A DNA stretch of 64,000 bases from Poa pratensis (taxonomy: Eukaryota > Streptophyta > Magnoliopsida > Poales > Poaceae), in the NCBI GenBank assembly GCA_947311845.1, contig CAMZMU010000060.1, positions 1,809,758-1,873,757 of the forward strand. Direction: 5' to 3'. The notes under the pieces were generated by a model. It ran no database searches and had not been told where the DNA came from. It saw only the letters and a list, made by a program, of their open reading frames with translations. Numbering within the stretch: position 1 is the stretch's first letter; every line of letters starts with the position of its first letter. The translations under genes and the position numbers were made by a program. Positions 1-11,721 of this stretch are shown here, one piece after another.

Positions 1-853
1 AGGTTCTAAAACTGCTTAGTTTTACAAAGTAGTATATTGCAAGTTCTGTCATATAATTTGTTTATAATCTTTGGCATGCTATTTAACAACACGGGGTCAA
101 GCCTGAGGCAAGAAAGTTGGGTGTTATCTGATGAAGTCATTTGAAACTTTCTTCTACTATATGGCCATCGAGTGAGACTATTTATAGATCCCATCAGTGA
201 AATGTAACTGTTATTGGCGCTGCCCCAATACGTTAGATATGAAAAGAGGTCGGATTACACATATTTGTGTGGGATGCAAAAAAAATATCTTCTTTGTACT
301 GCGGATCTCTTAGCAAGTAAACTTTAGGTAAGATGGCTACATATATTGACCTTAGCGAAGACAAAATTCATGATTTGGCTTAAGTTCTTGAAAGAGCACC
401 TCAACACCAAATAACTAAAAAGTAGTGCTAACCATAATCAGCAGCTACACAAATTTATTCAGAGAACATATACGGTAATCCAATATGTTGGCTGGCAAAT
501 AGCCGTATCTACTCACTGCAATCCAACCAAATTAACCATCAAATGGTAAGGCCATCCATAGCTGACTGCTACGACATCAATAGATTAATTCCTTTAGAAC
601 TGAAAAGGGAGAGGCGAACTAGCGTTTGCTCAAATCCAACTCACGCGCAGCTCAATCGAGGACCGAATTCATGCAAGGATGGTAGTGTTGCAGAGTAGCT
701 AGTCCTTATCTATCGTCTCCAGCATCGTTCGCACTCGTGGTCGCGTCGCCCCAGGCGCGATTGAGCAGTCGACAGTGGCCTAGCTAGCTGAAGAGTAATC
801 AGCGATGGCAGATGGAATTTAGCTGTCTGGCTGACATCCTTATATGGCAGATT
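1..853. other. Non-coding flank of copy 1
   Basis: No gene is recognisable here. Short open frames on either strand lack any family signature. The whole stretch recurs at 24,057 onward with only a handful of changes. Confidence 0.6.
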
Positions 854-1209
854 TTTTACAAAAGTAGCCCCTTCCGATTTCTTTTTTGTCAAAAATAGTC
901 CTGTCGGGAAGTGCAAAAAGCGTCACGTGTCTTCCCGCCAACACAGATGGCGGAAAGTGACTTCCCGCCAATCAAGTGAGCAGAAGGACATTTTCCGTCA
1001 TTTGAGCGGGCTGAAAGTCACTTTGGACTGTTGCGAATAGCACATGGTACAACACTTTGCGCCGAGCTAGAAAGTGACATGTGTCCTCTGCCACCTCCAT
1101 CGGCGGCATGTCACTTTACGCGTTTGGTGGAAGGGCACGTGTCGCTTTTTGCACTTCTCGCCAACGCCATTTTTGACAAAAAAAATTGGAACGAGCTACT
1201 TTTGGCAAT
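854..1209. repeat. Imperfect inverted repeat (foldback), copy 1
   Basis: A left arm at about 854-931 is an imperfect reverse complement of a right arm at about 1135-1209. Both share the core TTTTTGACAAAAAA and CTTTTTGCACTTC. A spacer of about 200 bp lies between them and carries further short inverted matches. The transcript could fold into a long hairpin. I see no target duplication, so a MITE assignment is only a possibility. The same structure is at about 24,908-25,263 in copy 2, where the A-run of the right arm is replaced by a T-run. Confidence 0.6.
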
Positions 1210-1606
1210 TGCATTGGGTAGGGAGCTATATTTATAAAAAAATATAGCGAGGGGTAAAACTGACAATAACACAGAGAAGCTGGAAAGTTGTCCAAGGCGT
1301 GAACATGTTGTGCACTTAAAATGGTGAAGAAGTGGTATTTCGAGAGGACTAACGCTATATGGCTTATTGGTTTATGGTGGGCTGTAGTTACACACTATGG
1401 AAAATAAACGTAATTAATTCATGGTGGCATGACTTTAAGAGAAGATAGAAAACACCACGAAACTGAACATGGAGAATGTACAAAAAATTCATATGCGTTT
1501 ACGTGGAAGATTTGCTTAATTAGGTGGCAGACTTGATGACACGTGTCAATCTAGGATTGATGACGTGGATATCTTGCACGTTGAGAGAAATAGTTGTAGT
1601 GGGATT

Positions 1607-3860
1607 CTCCTATTTAGATTTTCTTTTTTTCGAAAAGGGGCAAGGTCCCAGCCTCTCATCAAGGTGATGCATATGGCCGCTTTATTATTTTATTTCAAAG
1701 TATCAATCTGACTTATTACAGCTCATGGATCACATAAAGTTGAAACATGGATCAACCACCTAAAAAAAGCCACTAACATGCGAAGCCTATGCTTTAACAT
1801 GATAGTCTGTAATTAAGCTGCCAGCCGTATTGGTTGAAGAAGCCCTGTGCAACCATTTCCAAACGGGCGCACCCAGAATCCATGTCCTGGCGTCGCTCCT
1901 CCGGCTGGAGATAAGACCACATACGAATCCAGTGCGTGGCCAGAGGTATAACCTGCAAGAAAGAAGAAACTTTTGTCTTGTTAAAAATGATGTCATTGCG
2001 CGCATGCCAAATAGCCCATAACAAAGCACAATATTAAAAGTCATGTACACAATTTGCCAAATAATCTTTGCCATTGGACACGTGATGAACAAATGCTGCA
2101 CTGTTTCAACTTTGTCACAAAAAACAACATTTTGTGCTACCTTGCCAATTCTTTCTAGACAAGTTGACCTTAGTTAGGAGGACTCTCTTATACATAAACC
2201 ACATAAAAATCCTAATTTTCAGTGGTACTTTCAGTTTCCATATATATTTCCGAAGGAAAGGTGTGTGACCATCTAGTAAGTCGAGATACATCGATTTTGT
2301 AGTGAATTTCCCATTATTAGTTAATCCCCAAACGAACCTATCGCTCTCTGGAGACAGCTCAACAACCATTAACCGGTTTACTAAATGAAGCCAATAATTC
2401 CATTTATTACCAGTTAGTGCTCTCCTGAATGCTATATCCGGATGAGCAGCCACCAACACAGAGTGCATCGAAACATGTTTTCGTTGGACAATGTTGTATA
2501 GCGATGGGTATTGATTGGACAAAGGTGTAGCACCCAACCATACATCTTCCCAGAACACAAAACCTTGTGTTCTGTACATTGCCTACCACAAAGGAACCTC
2601 TTGAGAAGAACTCATCCTTAACTCCCATTAGGCCCTTCCAAAAAGCAGAATCAGTAGGTTTTGATTGCACCTGAGAGAGAGATTTGCTACGAAGGTATTT
2701 GTTTTTCAGCAATTCTTGCCAAACCCCATCCTCGTTTAATAGCTTATACAGCCACTTACATAGCAAACTCTTGTTTTTCAACTCGAGGACCTCCACACCA
2801 AGTCCACCTTGATCTTTTGGTCTACAAATAATATTCCATTTTGTTAACCGATATTTTTTCTTATGGCCATCACTTTGCCAAAAAAAAACACGATCTATAG
2901 AAGTCCAATCTCTTACATACCCCTTTAGGTATTTCGAGAAAAGACAACAAGAACATTGGAAGGCTCGTAAGGACAGAATTAATCAAAATGAGGCGATCCC
3001 CATACGAGAGTAATTTACCTATCCAACAAGCAAGTTTTTTCTCAAACCGGTCTTCTACCGGCTTCCACTATACATTTTTGAGCTTTCTAAAATGTATTGG
3101 AATACCCAAATATTTAAATGGAAGAGACCCAGCCTCACATCCAAACATTTGCAAGTATTCTAGTTCTACATCTTTAGCTTTGCCAAAACAAAAAAATTTA
3201 CTCTTGTGGAAATTAATTTTAAGGACAAAGAGTTGTTCAAAGATACATAAGATTAGTTTCATGTTCAGAGCCTTCTCGAGATTATGCTCCATGAAAATAA
3301 TAGTATCATCCGCATATTGCAGTATCGAGACCCCACCATCAACAAGATGAGGTATGAGACCCTCGACTTGGCCATCCTCCTTTGCTCTAGCAATGAGAAT
3401 TGCAAGTACATCTGCGAGAAGATTAAAAAGGATAGGAGATAGAGGATCCCCCCCGTCTCAACCCTTTTCGGGTTTGAAAAAGATGACCTATGTCATCGTT
3501 AACTCTGACACCCACACATCCCTTACGGATAAATTGGTCGATCCAAGAACACCACTTATCCGAGAAGCCTTTCATCCGTAACACTTGCTGCAAGAAAGGC
3601 CACTTTACTTTGTCGTAAGCCTTTTCGAAGTCAATTTTAAAAAGCACCCCATCCATTTTCTTCCTATGAAGTTCATGAATAGTTTCATGGAGTACTACTA
3701 CTCCTTCTAAAATATGTCTTCTAGGCATGAACGCAGTTTGCGTCGGTTTGATCACCTTATGTGCAATCTGAGCAACTCTCAGAGTAGCAACTTTTGTGAA
3801 AATTTTGAAACTCACATTTAAAAGACAGATTGGCCTAGACTGGCCTACTCCTATTTAGAT
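1607..3860 (-). mobile_element. 5'-truncated L1-type LINE with 13-bp target duplication (copy 1)
   Basis: The direct repeat CTCCTATTTAGAT occurs at 1607-1619 and 3848-3860 and brackets the insertion. The element reads on the minus strand, with an A-rich 3' end (T-rich on the plus strand at 1620-1632). Translation from the right gives reverse-transcriptase pieces: a DFEKAYDKV block near 3630-3580, then a stretch with several stops and frameshifts. An RNase-H-less C-terminus with a zf-RVT type domain follows at about 2580-1950 and includes QHLFITCPMAKIIW. The endonuclease and ORF1 are absent, which fits ordinary 5' truncation during target-primed reverse transcription. It cannot encode a working protein. 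It inserted before the segmental duplication, because copy 2 carries it at the same place with the same target duplication. Confidence 0.93.
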
Positions 3861-4244
3861 ATAGGAGATGAATCAACACACTAAAATATGTCTACATACG
3901 TACGAATCCGGACAAAATTAAAAAGGGTGGAAAATCTTATTTTGGTATGGAGGGAGTATGAAATAACCTACTTCCTCTCTTGGCCCACCTTGATTTTGTG
4001 CCCAACTTTGACGATGAATTAAACAAACAAATATAAACTTTATGTCATAAAACCTATTTCATTGGATATCTATTTGAAATAAGTTTTAGACGATGCAATT
4101 TTTTATGCCAAACAAAACATGTTTTGTTAAAGTTTATCTCAAACATCAAGGTGACATTATAATCCCGAATGGAGGTATTACAGGCTATGAGGTAACAAGT
4201 TTATTCAACACGTTATGTGATATTCCACAAATGGATCGTATATT
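3861..4244. other. 3' flank of the NLR gene, copy 1
   Basis: This AT-rich DNA lies between the LINE and the NLR stop codon. It presumably contains the NLR 3' UTR, but I could not pick a polyadenylation signal with confidence. Bases 4071-4450, which run into the last NLR exon, are missing in copy 2. Confidence 0.5.
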
Positions 4245-7200
4245 CTATGTCGCGTCCCGGCCAGACCTGGACATGTACTCACGGGGGAGAAACAGTCCCT
4301 TTGCGGAGAAAAGATGTCCAAGCTCCAGCACCTCGGTGGCACACACTTTCTGCCGCAGCTTCCGGATGATGCGGGTCCAATCGCTAGCGCCGATCACCAG
4401 AAGTAGGCTCCTGTCGCTGCCCGAGATAGTGACAGACTCCACCCCTGTTCGATTAATGCAACAATATGTTTTAAAACGAGTAAGAGGTGGAAATAAGGGG
4501 CACAAACAATTGAGCAATGGATTTTACCATCAGTTTTAGCAGCCACCTTTATAGCTTTGCTTGGGATTTTATCATCAGTTTTAGCAGCCACCTTTATAGC
4601 TTTGCTTGGGTCATATGTAGAGTTGACATCTATCCTGAGGACCATCTCTATCTGCAAAGGTTCCGAGCAAACTCTAATAATCGGTACAAGCAAGAGCACC
4701 AATTCATGTACATTGGCAAACAATGAGATAGGTTTTGGATCCATCAGATCGCGATACAGTGAGTAGTCCAATAACTGTGCAATATAACGATTATAAATGT
4801 CACTAGTATGTTGCGTGTGTTAATAGTACTACTCAGATGGGAAATTAAATGTTACTCCCTCCATTTCAGTTCTATAGTAAAATGTGTCAATATCTACAAC
4901 CTAAGACAATTCATACAAACTGAAAGATTGATCGACCGTAGTAATTACTCATCGACCTGAACGCTAAATTGCCTGGAAGAGTATAAATTAATCTGTATAG
5001 TTACCTTTGCCCTTAGCATTTTGGGGCGGTTGGGATTCATATGGAGTGCTTCCTGAATTGCAGCGTCCAGAGCTTGCTGCCTCTGCTCGTCGTAGTAGAT
5101 AATCCCATTCGAGACATACTCTAGGGAAGACAGTTTCTCCAATCCCAAGTCATAGTCAACAAATTCACTTGTCCTGAACGGCCCAAGTAGTAACTCAAGA
5201 TTCTGGAGCTTTTGCATGCCTCCGTGTGCAAATGATAAATCCATTTCTGAGTGGCGACTCTTGATAGTGAAACTTCTGAGACAAAGGAATGCAGAAGCAC
5301 CATCAATTGCTAACCTTTTATTTCTGCCTTGTGTAGGTTGTTCCACCTGAATGTAGAGTTCACTTAGAGATGGCATGCTGCCAAGGATCTGAATGTACTC
5401 ATCTGGCAGTGTTCTTAATGTGATACTTAGGGATGATAGGGAAACCATCGAGGAAATCCATGTTGGCACTTCACAGACAATGCTATTAAGCATGTCAAGT
5501 AACACCAGCTCTGTTAACTGAATGAAGGTTGATGGCAGCTGCTTTACTAGTTCAGTTTGACTTATGTCCAGTATTTGCAGAAACCTCAGATTCCCAATCT
5601 TCTCTGGGATCTCAGTGATAGATGTCCCGTGCAGCCTCAAATATCTCAGATGCAACAAACTGCAAATATCCTTGCAATGATGACTCTTGACTTGCTTAGA
5701 ATCACTTATATCCAGTACACGTAACGCTGGAAATCCCATAATTTCTAGCAATGGACTGAAAGCTTGATTGAACACAATAACTGATCTCACATGAGACAAG
5801 CTCATTTTTGATGACTGCTTGAAGTCCTTCTCGCTTGTATGGAAGGAGAGCCGACGAATCTTACTTGGTGTCAACACGGGCCGCTGACCACCAATTGGTG
5901 TGAGGAAATTCTCCTCATTTGACATGAAAGTGATGAAGTCAAGTACCCTATCATGTATGTGACAAGACTTTGCCTTATTACCATCATCAATATCAAGTGG
6001 TTGGATCAAGCTTTTGTTGATTAGCTCATGAAAGTAATCCTCTCCTACTTCATACAAGCTCTTCCCATGTGCTTTACGAATAAAACCTTCACCTATCCAT
6101 CTCCATACCAATTCTTTGATTTCAATCTTATAATCTTCTGGATACAAACTTAGATACAACAAACATGTCTTCAAATGTGCTGGTAGGTCATAGTAACTAA
6201 CTGATAATATCCTCCTCATGTCCTTCAAATCATCAGAGCTATTTTCTAACCCAGAACCCATAGATTCGTACACATGAGACCAATACTGATGTGTATGTAT
6301 TTTTTCCTTATTACTAGCCAACATACTAGCTATTGTAATAATGGCTAATGGTACACCCCCACATTTCTTTAAAATTTTCTCAGACATGTCTAGCAGTTTA
6401 TTAGGAGGACATTTATCTTCAACACCAAATATCCGTTGGTTGAATAATTGTCTTGAGTCAACGTAGGAAAGTGGACTTAGTTTGTAAACTTCACCAGCAT
6501 GTTCGGCCACATCAAGAATTCGAGTTGTTGTGATAATTCTGCTTCCATATTCATTCTCGATGAGAGCATTATTTATTCTTTTCCACACATGATTTTTCCA
6601 TATGTCATCAATAACAACGATGTACCTTTGAGGGAGGATAAAGAAGGGACAAATTAGTAAAACAATAATTACTAGGAAGAAAGATGATAGGAACACACGA
6701 GTTCAAAAATGCTCTGTGGCTCATGGCGACTACACTCGCCTATATCTCACCCTACCCTTCCCAATTAACCCATGGTCATGACTGCTCCACTACCTCATGC
6801 CCTGCCCTATACTGTGTTTTTTCTATATTAAAATTCGTATTTTTAGATATAAGTGGCCAGGGTCCCCCACAGGCCAACAAATGCCAATAAATATCATTAA
6901 TTGAGCTCTGTTGATAAGTTATTAATTTTAAAAGAAGTACTACTAAAATGCGAATTTGTTTTCTGAACATTTTAAAATTTGAACAACTTTCAATTCTGAA
7001 ACAAGTTACCTTTTTACAACGCTGAACATTTTAAATATAAACATTAATCATAACAGTTTTTACATTTTCAGATTTAAAATTTTTCAAATTCCAAAATTGT
7101 TCATAATTGAAAATTCTTCAGATTCTTTTTCAAAATTTTAAAGTTATTCATATTTCAAAAATGTTCATAATTGAAAATTGAATTGAGATAAAAATAACTA

Positions 7201-9403
7201 TTTTCAAAATTGTTTTAGAATTGAAAATTGTTCAGATTTAAAAAAGATTCAGAACTGAAAATTCTTCAGATTTTAAAAATGTCCAAATTTAAAAATGTTA
7301 ATAAATCATAATTGTTTAGATAAAAATAAAATTTTTAAAAAATTAGTATTGAAAATTGTTTTGATTTTTTCATATTTTTTAGTATTTATAATTTTTCAAA
7401 TTTAAAAAAATGTTCAAATTTGCAAAATGTCGCCGTACTTTTGTATTATCGCCAAAATACAACCTTTATAATTTCAATCACTCTAATCCACGTGAATAGT
7501 GTGTAAAATTAAATCATATTCCTACCTAATGTCCATGCACGAGAGAGTAATAAAGATCTTAAATGTCATCTATTATCTTTGCATTTATTACCCTCCTAAA
7601 TGGCATCATATTCCCGCTGTATTTTTCTGTTTTGATTTTCTCCAAGCCAAGTAACACTACTTTGTTCGCGTATCACGAAGTAGTCACCACCATCGGATTC
7701 CATCCGCGGTTGAAATTGCACATAATTATTTAATAAAATTTGTTTAGAAGATACCTTTTTTGAATATTATTTTAAACTAATTTTTTCCTTTTCATATTAT
7801 TTGGATGTGATCGTCGTCTTGTTTAAGCTAAGTGGTTTTCTTTTCATATGTTTCATCTTTAATATCCGTACCAAAGTAGACAATAGAACCTAAATCACCG
7901 TGTCTTGATTTTGTATTAGTACAAAAATATTTTAAAATTGAAAAAGTTTCTATAATCTCTTGTTGGGGAGCTAAGTAATTATTTACTTTTGAATCTTGTT
8001 CGATAAAAAAGGTTTCATATTGACCTTGTCATTTTGGACATATGAATCCTTCTAAGTTGTACACCATACATATACAAGGACAATTGAATTAGGCTGTAGA
8101 TGGTTGTTGCAACTTAAAAAAGGCACCGTTGGTGTACTGTGTACTGTTCAGAAAAGTATGCCACCGTTTACTTGCAACAATTATAATTGATATGTCTCAG
8201 TTTGTGGATGGATATAACAAGTACTCCCTCCGTTCCAAATTAAATGACTTCACTTTGTTAAAATGTGAACGTATCTATACTTGTAATATGTCTAGGTACA
8301 TCCACATGTTGACAAGTAGAAGTCATTTAAATTGGAACGGAGGGAGTACCTACCACCAACCAACGGAATTAAGGACAAACAAATTAAAGGGGAAGTCAAA
8401 CTATGACATCTTAACTACTCCGTCATTTTGAAAAGTATGAAATTATCATGGCTATGCATCCATTTTGAAAAATCACTTCCGTCATTTTGAATAAACCGTG
8501 CAACAAACATTATAAATGCCGAAATTCCTACATGCGCACTTTGAAATAAATGGCGGCCTTTTCCTGATCTACAAAAACACAATAAATAACGATTAATGCT
8601 TACCTTTTTGTTTCAAGGAGTTTTCTTATTTCCTTGATGAGCTGGTCTTCATCGTTGATGTGGTAGAAGTCCTTGCCAAGTTGATGTAGCAAGTCCTTGA
8701 AGATCTTCTCCATGTTAGGATTCTGAGAGATAGAAACAAAAGCCCAGCAATCGAATTGTTTTCTGATATTTTGGTAGACAACATTAGCGAGGGTTGTCTT
8801 TCCTAATCCTCCAGAACCAAAAATAGAAACTATCTTCATTTGTTTGTTTGACAACATTAGCCTACTGATTAGATCTTTGCTCTTCGTACCAGTGCCAATG
8901 AGCTCGGTCGCCTTTCTGTACAAGGCTGCTAGGCGAAGGCTATCAATAGTCGGGCCAATAGGCTTGGCGACAATATTATCAACCTTGTACCTACCACGCC
9001 GATCACTGACCTCCTGGATGCGGCTCTTGATATCCTTGACCTCCATGCCGATTTTGTGGCGAATCTTTGCCTTGGTCAACAGGCTGACGCATCGGTGTAT
9101 GAAGCCCATGAGGCTGGGCGGCTTGGCCGGATCGTCGATGCGCACCATGAATTTGTCGATACTGTCCTCGACCTGATAGGACAGCTCTCTCACATCCCTT
9201 GCCCAAAGCATGACTTGGCTGTCAGGTGGTTGATCATCGATCGGAGCCTCCGAGATCTTGAGAAGGGCAGTCTCCATGCTCTCCAACTCGGCCTTGAGGA
9301 ACATGATCTGGCCCCTGAGGCCCTTCTGCAGGTCGTACTCCTTCTCGATGAGGTTGCCCAGCTTGGGCAGGAGGCTACCCATGGCTCCGGTGACGACCTC
9401 CAT
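4245..9403 (-). CDS. CC-NB-ARC-LRR immune receptor with C-terminal integrated HMA domain (RGA5/Pik-1-like), copy 1
   Basis: Predicted intracellular NLR of 914 aa. I join 9403-8604, 6625-5005, 4651-4528 and 4444-4245; all junctions are GT-AG and keep the frame. Residues 1-145 are a coiled-coil Rx-type region with EDSID at 79-83. NB-ARC has P-loop GSGGLGKTT (196-204), kinase-2 VVIDDIW (near 270), GSRIITTT (294), GGVPLAI (356) and an MHD-equivalent IHD (490). Leucine-rich repeats follow to about 800. Residues 808-890 match an HMA fold: strand MVLRIDV, helix, VESVTISG, LLLVIG, helix TRIIRKLRQKV, last strand. The metal-binding MxCxxC is absent, as in known integrated HMA domains that bait fungal effectors. 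The intron inside the HMA domain resembles that of Pik-1. If the exon 2 donor is not used, a 19-codon read-through gives an isoform without HMA. No partner NLR is visible head-to-head. Expression and the exon 3 repeat need transcript support. Confidence 0.85.
4518..4607 (-). repeat. 45-bp tandem duplication across the HMA exon 3 splice donor
   Basis: Two adjacent 45-bp units (gene order 4607-4563, then 4562-4518) encode the HMA helix-1 segment twice. The unit contains the last 34 or so exon bases plus the first intron bases. In the downstream unit the donor is GATG|GTAAAA. In the upstream unit it reads GATG|ATAAAA, so it cannot be used, and former intron bases are translated as DKIP. The result is a 15-residue in-frame duplication. 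The repeat is also in copy 2 (27,678-27,767), so it predates the block duplication. Confidence 0.9.
6626..8603 (-). other. Large NLR intron 1, AT-rich
   Basis: A 1,978-bp intron splits the NB-ARC domain just before kinase-2, with donor AAAAAG|GTAAGC and acceptor CAAAG|GTAC. Bases about 6,950-7,420 are very AT-rich and made of degenerate TTCAAAATT / AATTGAAAATTGTTCAGATT units. A similar degenerate motif occurs at 36,990-37,260. A Stowaway MITE sits near the 5' end of the intron. Confidence 0.8.
8224..8346. mobile_element. Stowaway MITE in NLR intron 1 (copy 1 only)
   Basis: A 123-bp element with terminal inverted repeats CTCCCTCCGTTCCAAATTAA and its complement is flanked by TA on both sides (8222-8223 and 8347-8348). 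The duplicated block reads straight through as AAGTACCTACC at 31,391-31,400, so the unoccupied site is preserved in copy 2. Tc1/mariner-type MITEs use a TA target. Confidence 0.95.
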
Positions 9404-10900
9404 CCTCGCAGCTGGTTTCTAATGTGCAAACCCGCGGACGTGGGTGGGAATTAGTGTGCTAATGGTGAGAGCTGTGAGCTTGCGTTGCTCCCAGCACCTT
9501 TCTTTTCTTTTAAAGAGGATGTAAAACTGACACGGCAACAGAACTGTCTCTTTCCCGGCTAACCGTGACCACAGCAGAGCGGACAGCACGAAAACGCGCT
9601 TAACCAAACCACCTACCATGATTACCTACTATAGTTATTGTATTGTGATATAAAGGAATCCTATGGGAATTACGCATTCCAACCGAAATTTTCCTATGTA
9701 TGTCGTTTAATTTGTAGGATTCAATCGAATTTTTTCTATAGAATTGCGCTGCACTATGTTTGATGTAAAATTTCCATCCACTAAAAGCTCATGTTACAAT
9801 TTTTTGATTTTCCTACGATTCAAACATTTCTTGGAGAAAATTTCTGTAGACTCTAAATCACGTAGGATTCATTCTAATTCAATGTTATTCATATTCCTAC
9901 GTTTTGACAATCCTACGAATCAAAGAGGCCAACAGCCACCACCGAGACAGTGTTGACGGTGCCACTGTGATCATTAGGGAGCCACGGCGTAGAAGCCATT
10001 GTCGAAAATGGAGCGAGCCCCCAGCGAGCATCGAACCTAGCAGTGTGGGTGCATGTGTGTTGGTGACAAAAAACACCTGGGTGGCGGAGGATGTTTGAGT
10101 GAATGCCGCAGTTGTTGAGAACCGGCGGAAGCTAAGCTTCGAGGAGGGCAGTGCAGTGAGGCGGTCGCCAGAGCCGGCGGCTCGTGGAGACCAGATCTAA
10201 AGTGCGGTGTCCGATCTTCTTCCCCTCCAGTTTTGTTCTCCACCTTCCGCCTTTTTCTCTACCTACGGAAAGCTGAACAACATTCACAAAATCAACCGTG
10301 ACCACGATGACCATAAGCTCAACACCTAATGTCTTTTTACTAAACACAATACAAACACAGACCGCTCACATAGAAGTCCATACACGCACCCTTATTAACG
10401 TACACACGCACACCACATAATCTGAATGGGTCCATGAGTCGTGTACGCGTACAGCTCGCAAGTCGTCACCAATTTAGTGGTCCCTTTGTACGCGACTTTG
10501 CGCTGGCCTGTGGATGAAAATGTTCACGCACCTCAGTCAAGTCGCCCTAGTTTATCATTGGAGCTGGCCGTTGCGTACGTACTATAAAATTTTATTTACT
10601 CAAGTGTCGTGAGCCTGGTGGTCCCGGTGCATGGGCGGTGGTGCGTATGCATACAGGAGAGTCAAATTCAAATAACCGTATAGTATTACATTATCGTATA
10701 TGTAGGTGTAGCCGTGTAGGCCACCTTGTTTCGCTTACAAACGCGTAAACGCACGTTCGCTCTTGGAGTCTTGGTCTACATCATACTCGCTTATCTGCTA
10801 GCCCCACACGGGCAAATTCAGACCAGTTCAAACTTTTCGACGAAATTTTCCCAATCCCAAGAACTTCACGACCTGTCATGACAGAATGGGACAATGGGAC
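9404..10900. other. Upstream region of NLR copy 1
   Basis: This holds the presumed promoter and 5' leader of the NLR, which is transcribed leftward. I see no convincing TATA box close to the start codon. Bases about 9,650-9,930 look like a decayed MITE-like unit with repeated AATCCTA / CCTACG motifs and a terminal GAATCAAAGAGGCC. I could not find a matching second end. No coding signal was recognised in the rest. Confidence 0.4.
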
Positions 10901-11150
10901 TTTAAATAGTGCAAGATCTAGTACTGAGGGACGAATTCATCACGGTAGTACTACATACAGACAAAACACAATACTAGACTTCAAATACTAGATAAGTTTT
11001 CTATGCTATTTTAAATAAAGTGTAAGATCTAGTATTAAGGGATCTATTCATCATCGGCACTACTACAAACAGACACAATAGAATACTAGAATTCAAATAC
11101 TAAACAAGTTTTCTATGCTACTTTAAATAGAGTGTAAGATCTAGTAGTGA
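10901..11150. repeat. About 110-bp tandem repeat, just over two units
   Basis: The unit begins TTTAAATAGTGCAAGATCTAG at 10,901 and recurs with changes at 11,010 and 11,122 (spacing 109 and 112). Internal landmarks such as CAAATACTA and AAGTTTTCTATGCTA recur in register. No coding capacity is recognised. Confidence 0.85.
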
Positions 11151-11505
11151 GCGACGGACATACTCCGGTAATAGACCAGCAGATCCACGTTGGCGATGCG
11201 CGTCGGCGACATACTCGGGGAAGATGCGCGGCTATCTCGTGCCGTTTCCATAGAGAGGTATACGATGTGTCGTTCTGTACTAGTGGGTAATCGCGATCTT
11301 GCCGTTCTCGATTCGGGGATGACGCAAGAGAGTAACCCAGTCGATCCAATACGAGGGAGCTAGAGTGGAGCGCACACCGGGTGTCATCTTCAGTGAGACA
11401 AGCATGGCCTGATCAGAGATCCACTTGCTACCCGAATCTAGAAAAGTCAGCGGAAAGTTGGGGAGGAGGATGGTTGCAAGCAGTGGCAGCTGGTTGGGCG
11501 CTAGA

Positions 11506-11705
11506 GGGACATATATCTCACCGAAGGACTCTGACCAATGAGTACGGAGTACCTGCCCCGGGAATGTGGGTCGTGAGAGCTAATCGTCATTTCCCCACAA
11601 ACAAATGAACTACTCTCTACGTACCAGAATATAAGATTTTCTAGTCTTTCTAAATTTGTCCTGATTCATTTCTGAATGAACTAGAAGGAAACCCCCGCGT
11701 ATCGG
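11506..11705. repeat. About 200-bp direct repeat left of the Gypsy element
   Basis: The stretch from TATCTCACCGAAGGACTC to CGCGTATCGG recurs right of the 3' LTR at 23,796-23,981. I see no differences over about 186 bases. The Gypsy element sits inside the second unit, whose first 16 bases remain at 11,706-11,721. The repeat marks the junction region of the segmental duplication. Confidence 0.85.
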
Positions 11706-11721
11706 TATGTATCTCACCGAA

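Larger units (their letters stand above)
1..9268. repeat. Segmental duplication, copy 1
   Basis: Bases 1 onward align co-linearly with 24,057-32,275. The block carries the same inverted repeat, LINE insertion, NLR exons and introns in the same order. In the first 1,600 bases I count about 14 substitutions by eye, roughly 0.9%. Alignment stops after the shared AGAAGGGC in the NLR coiled-coil exon. Copy 1 continues from there with the NLR start codon and upstream DNA, while copy 2 switches to unrelated sequence. The left end of copy 1 lies outside the window. Confidence 0.95.

Noticed and set aside
1031..1237. Small plus-strand protein near the foldback
   Set aside because: It lies inside the right arm of the inverted repeat, has no family features and differs in copy 2 through the A/T-run change.
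6626..6696. NLR exon 2 extended to the start of the long open frame at 6,696
   Set aside because: The extra hydrophobic residues are translated intron. The acceptor at 6627/6626 restores the expected KRYIVVIDDIW junction.
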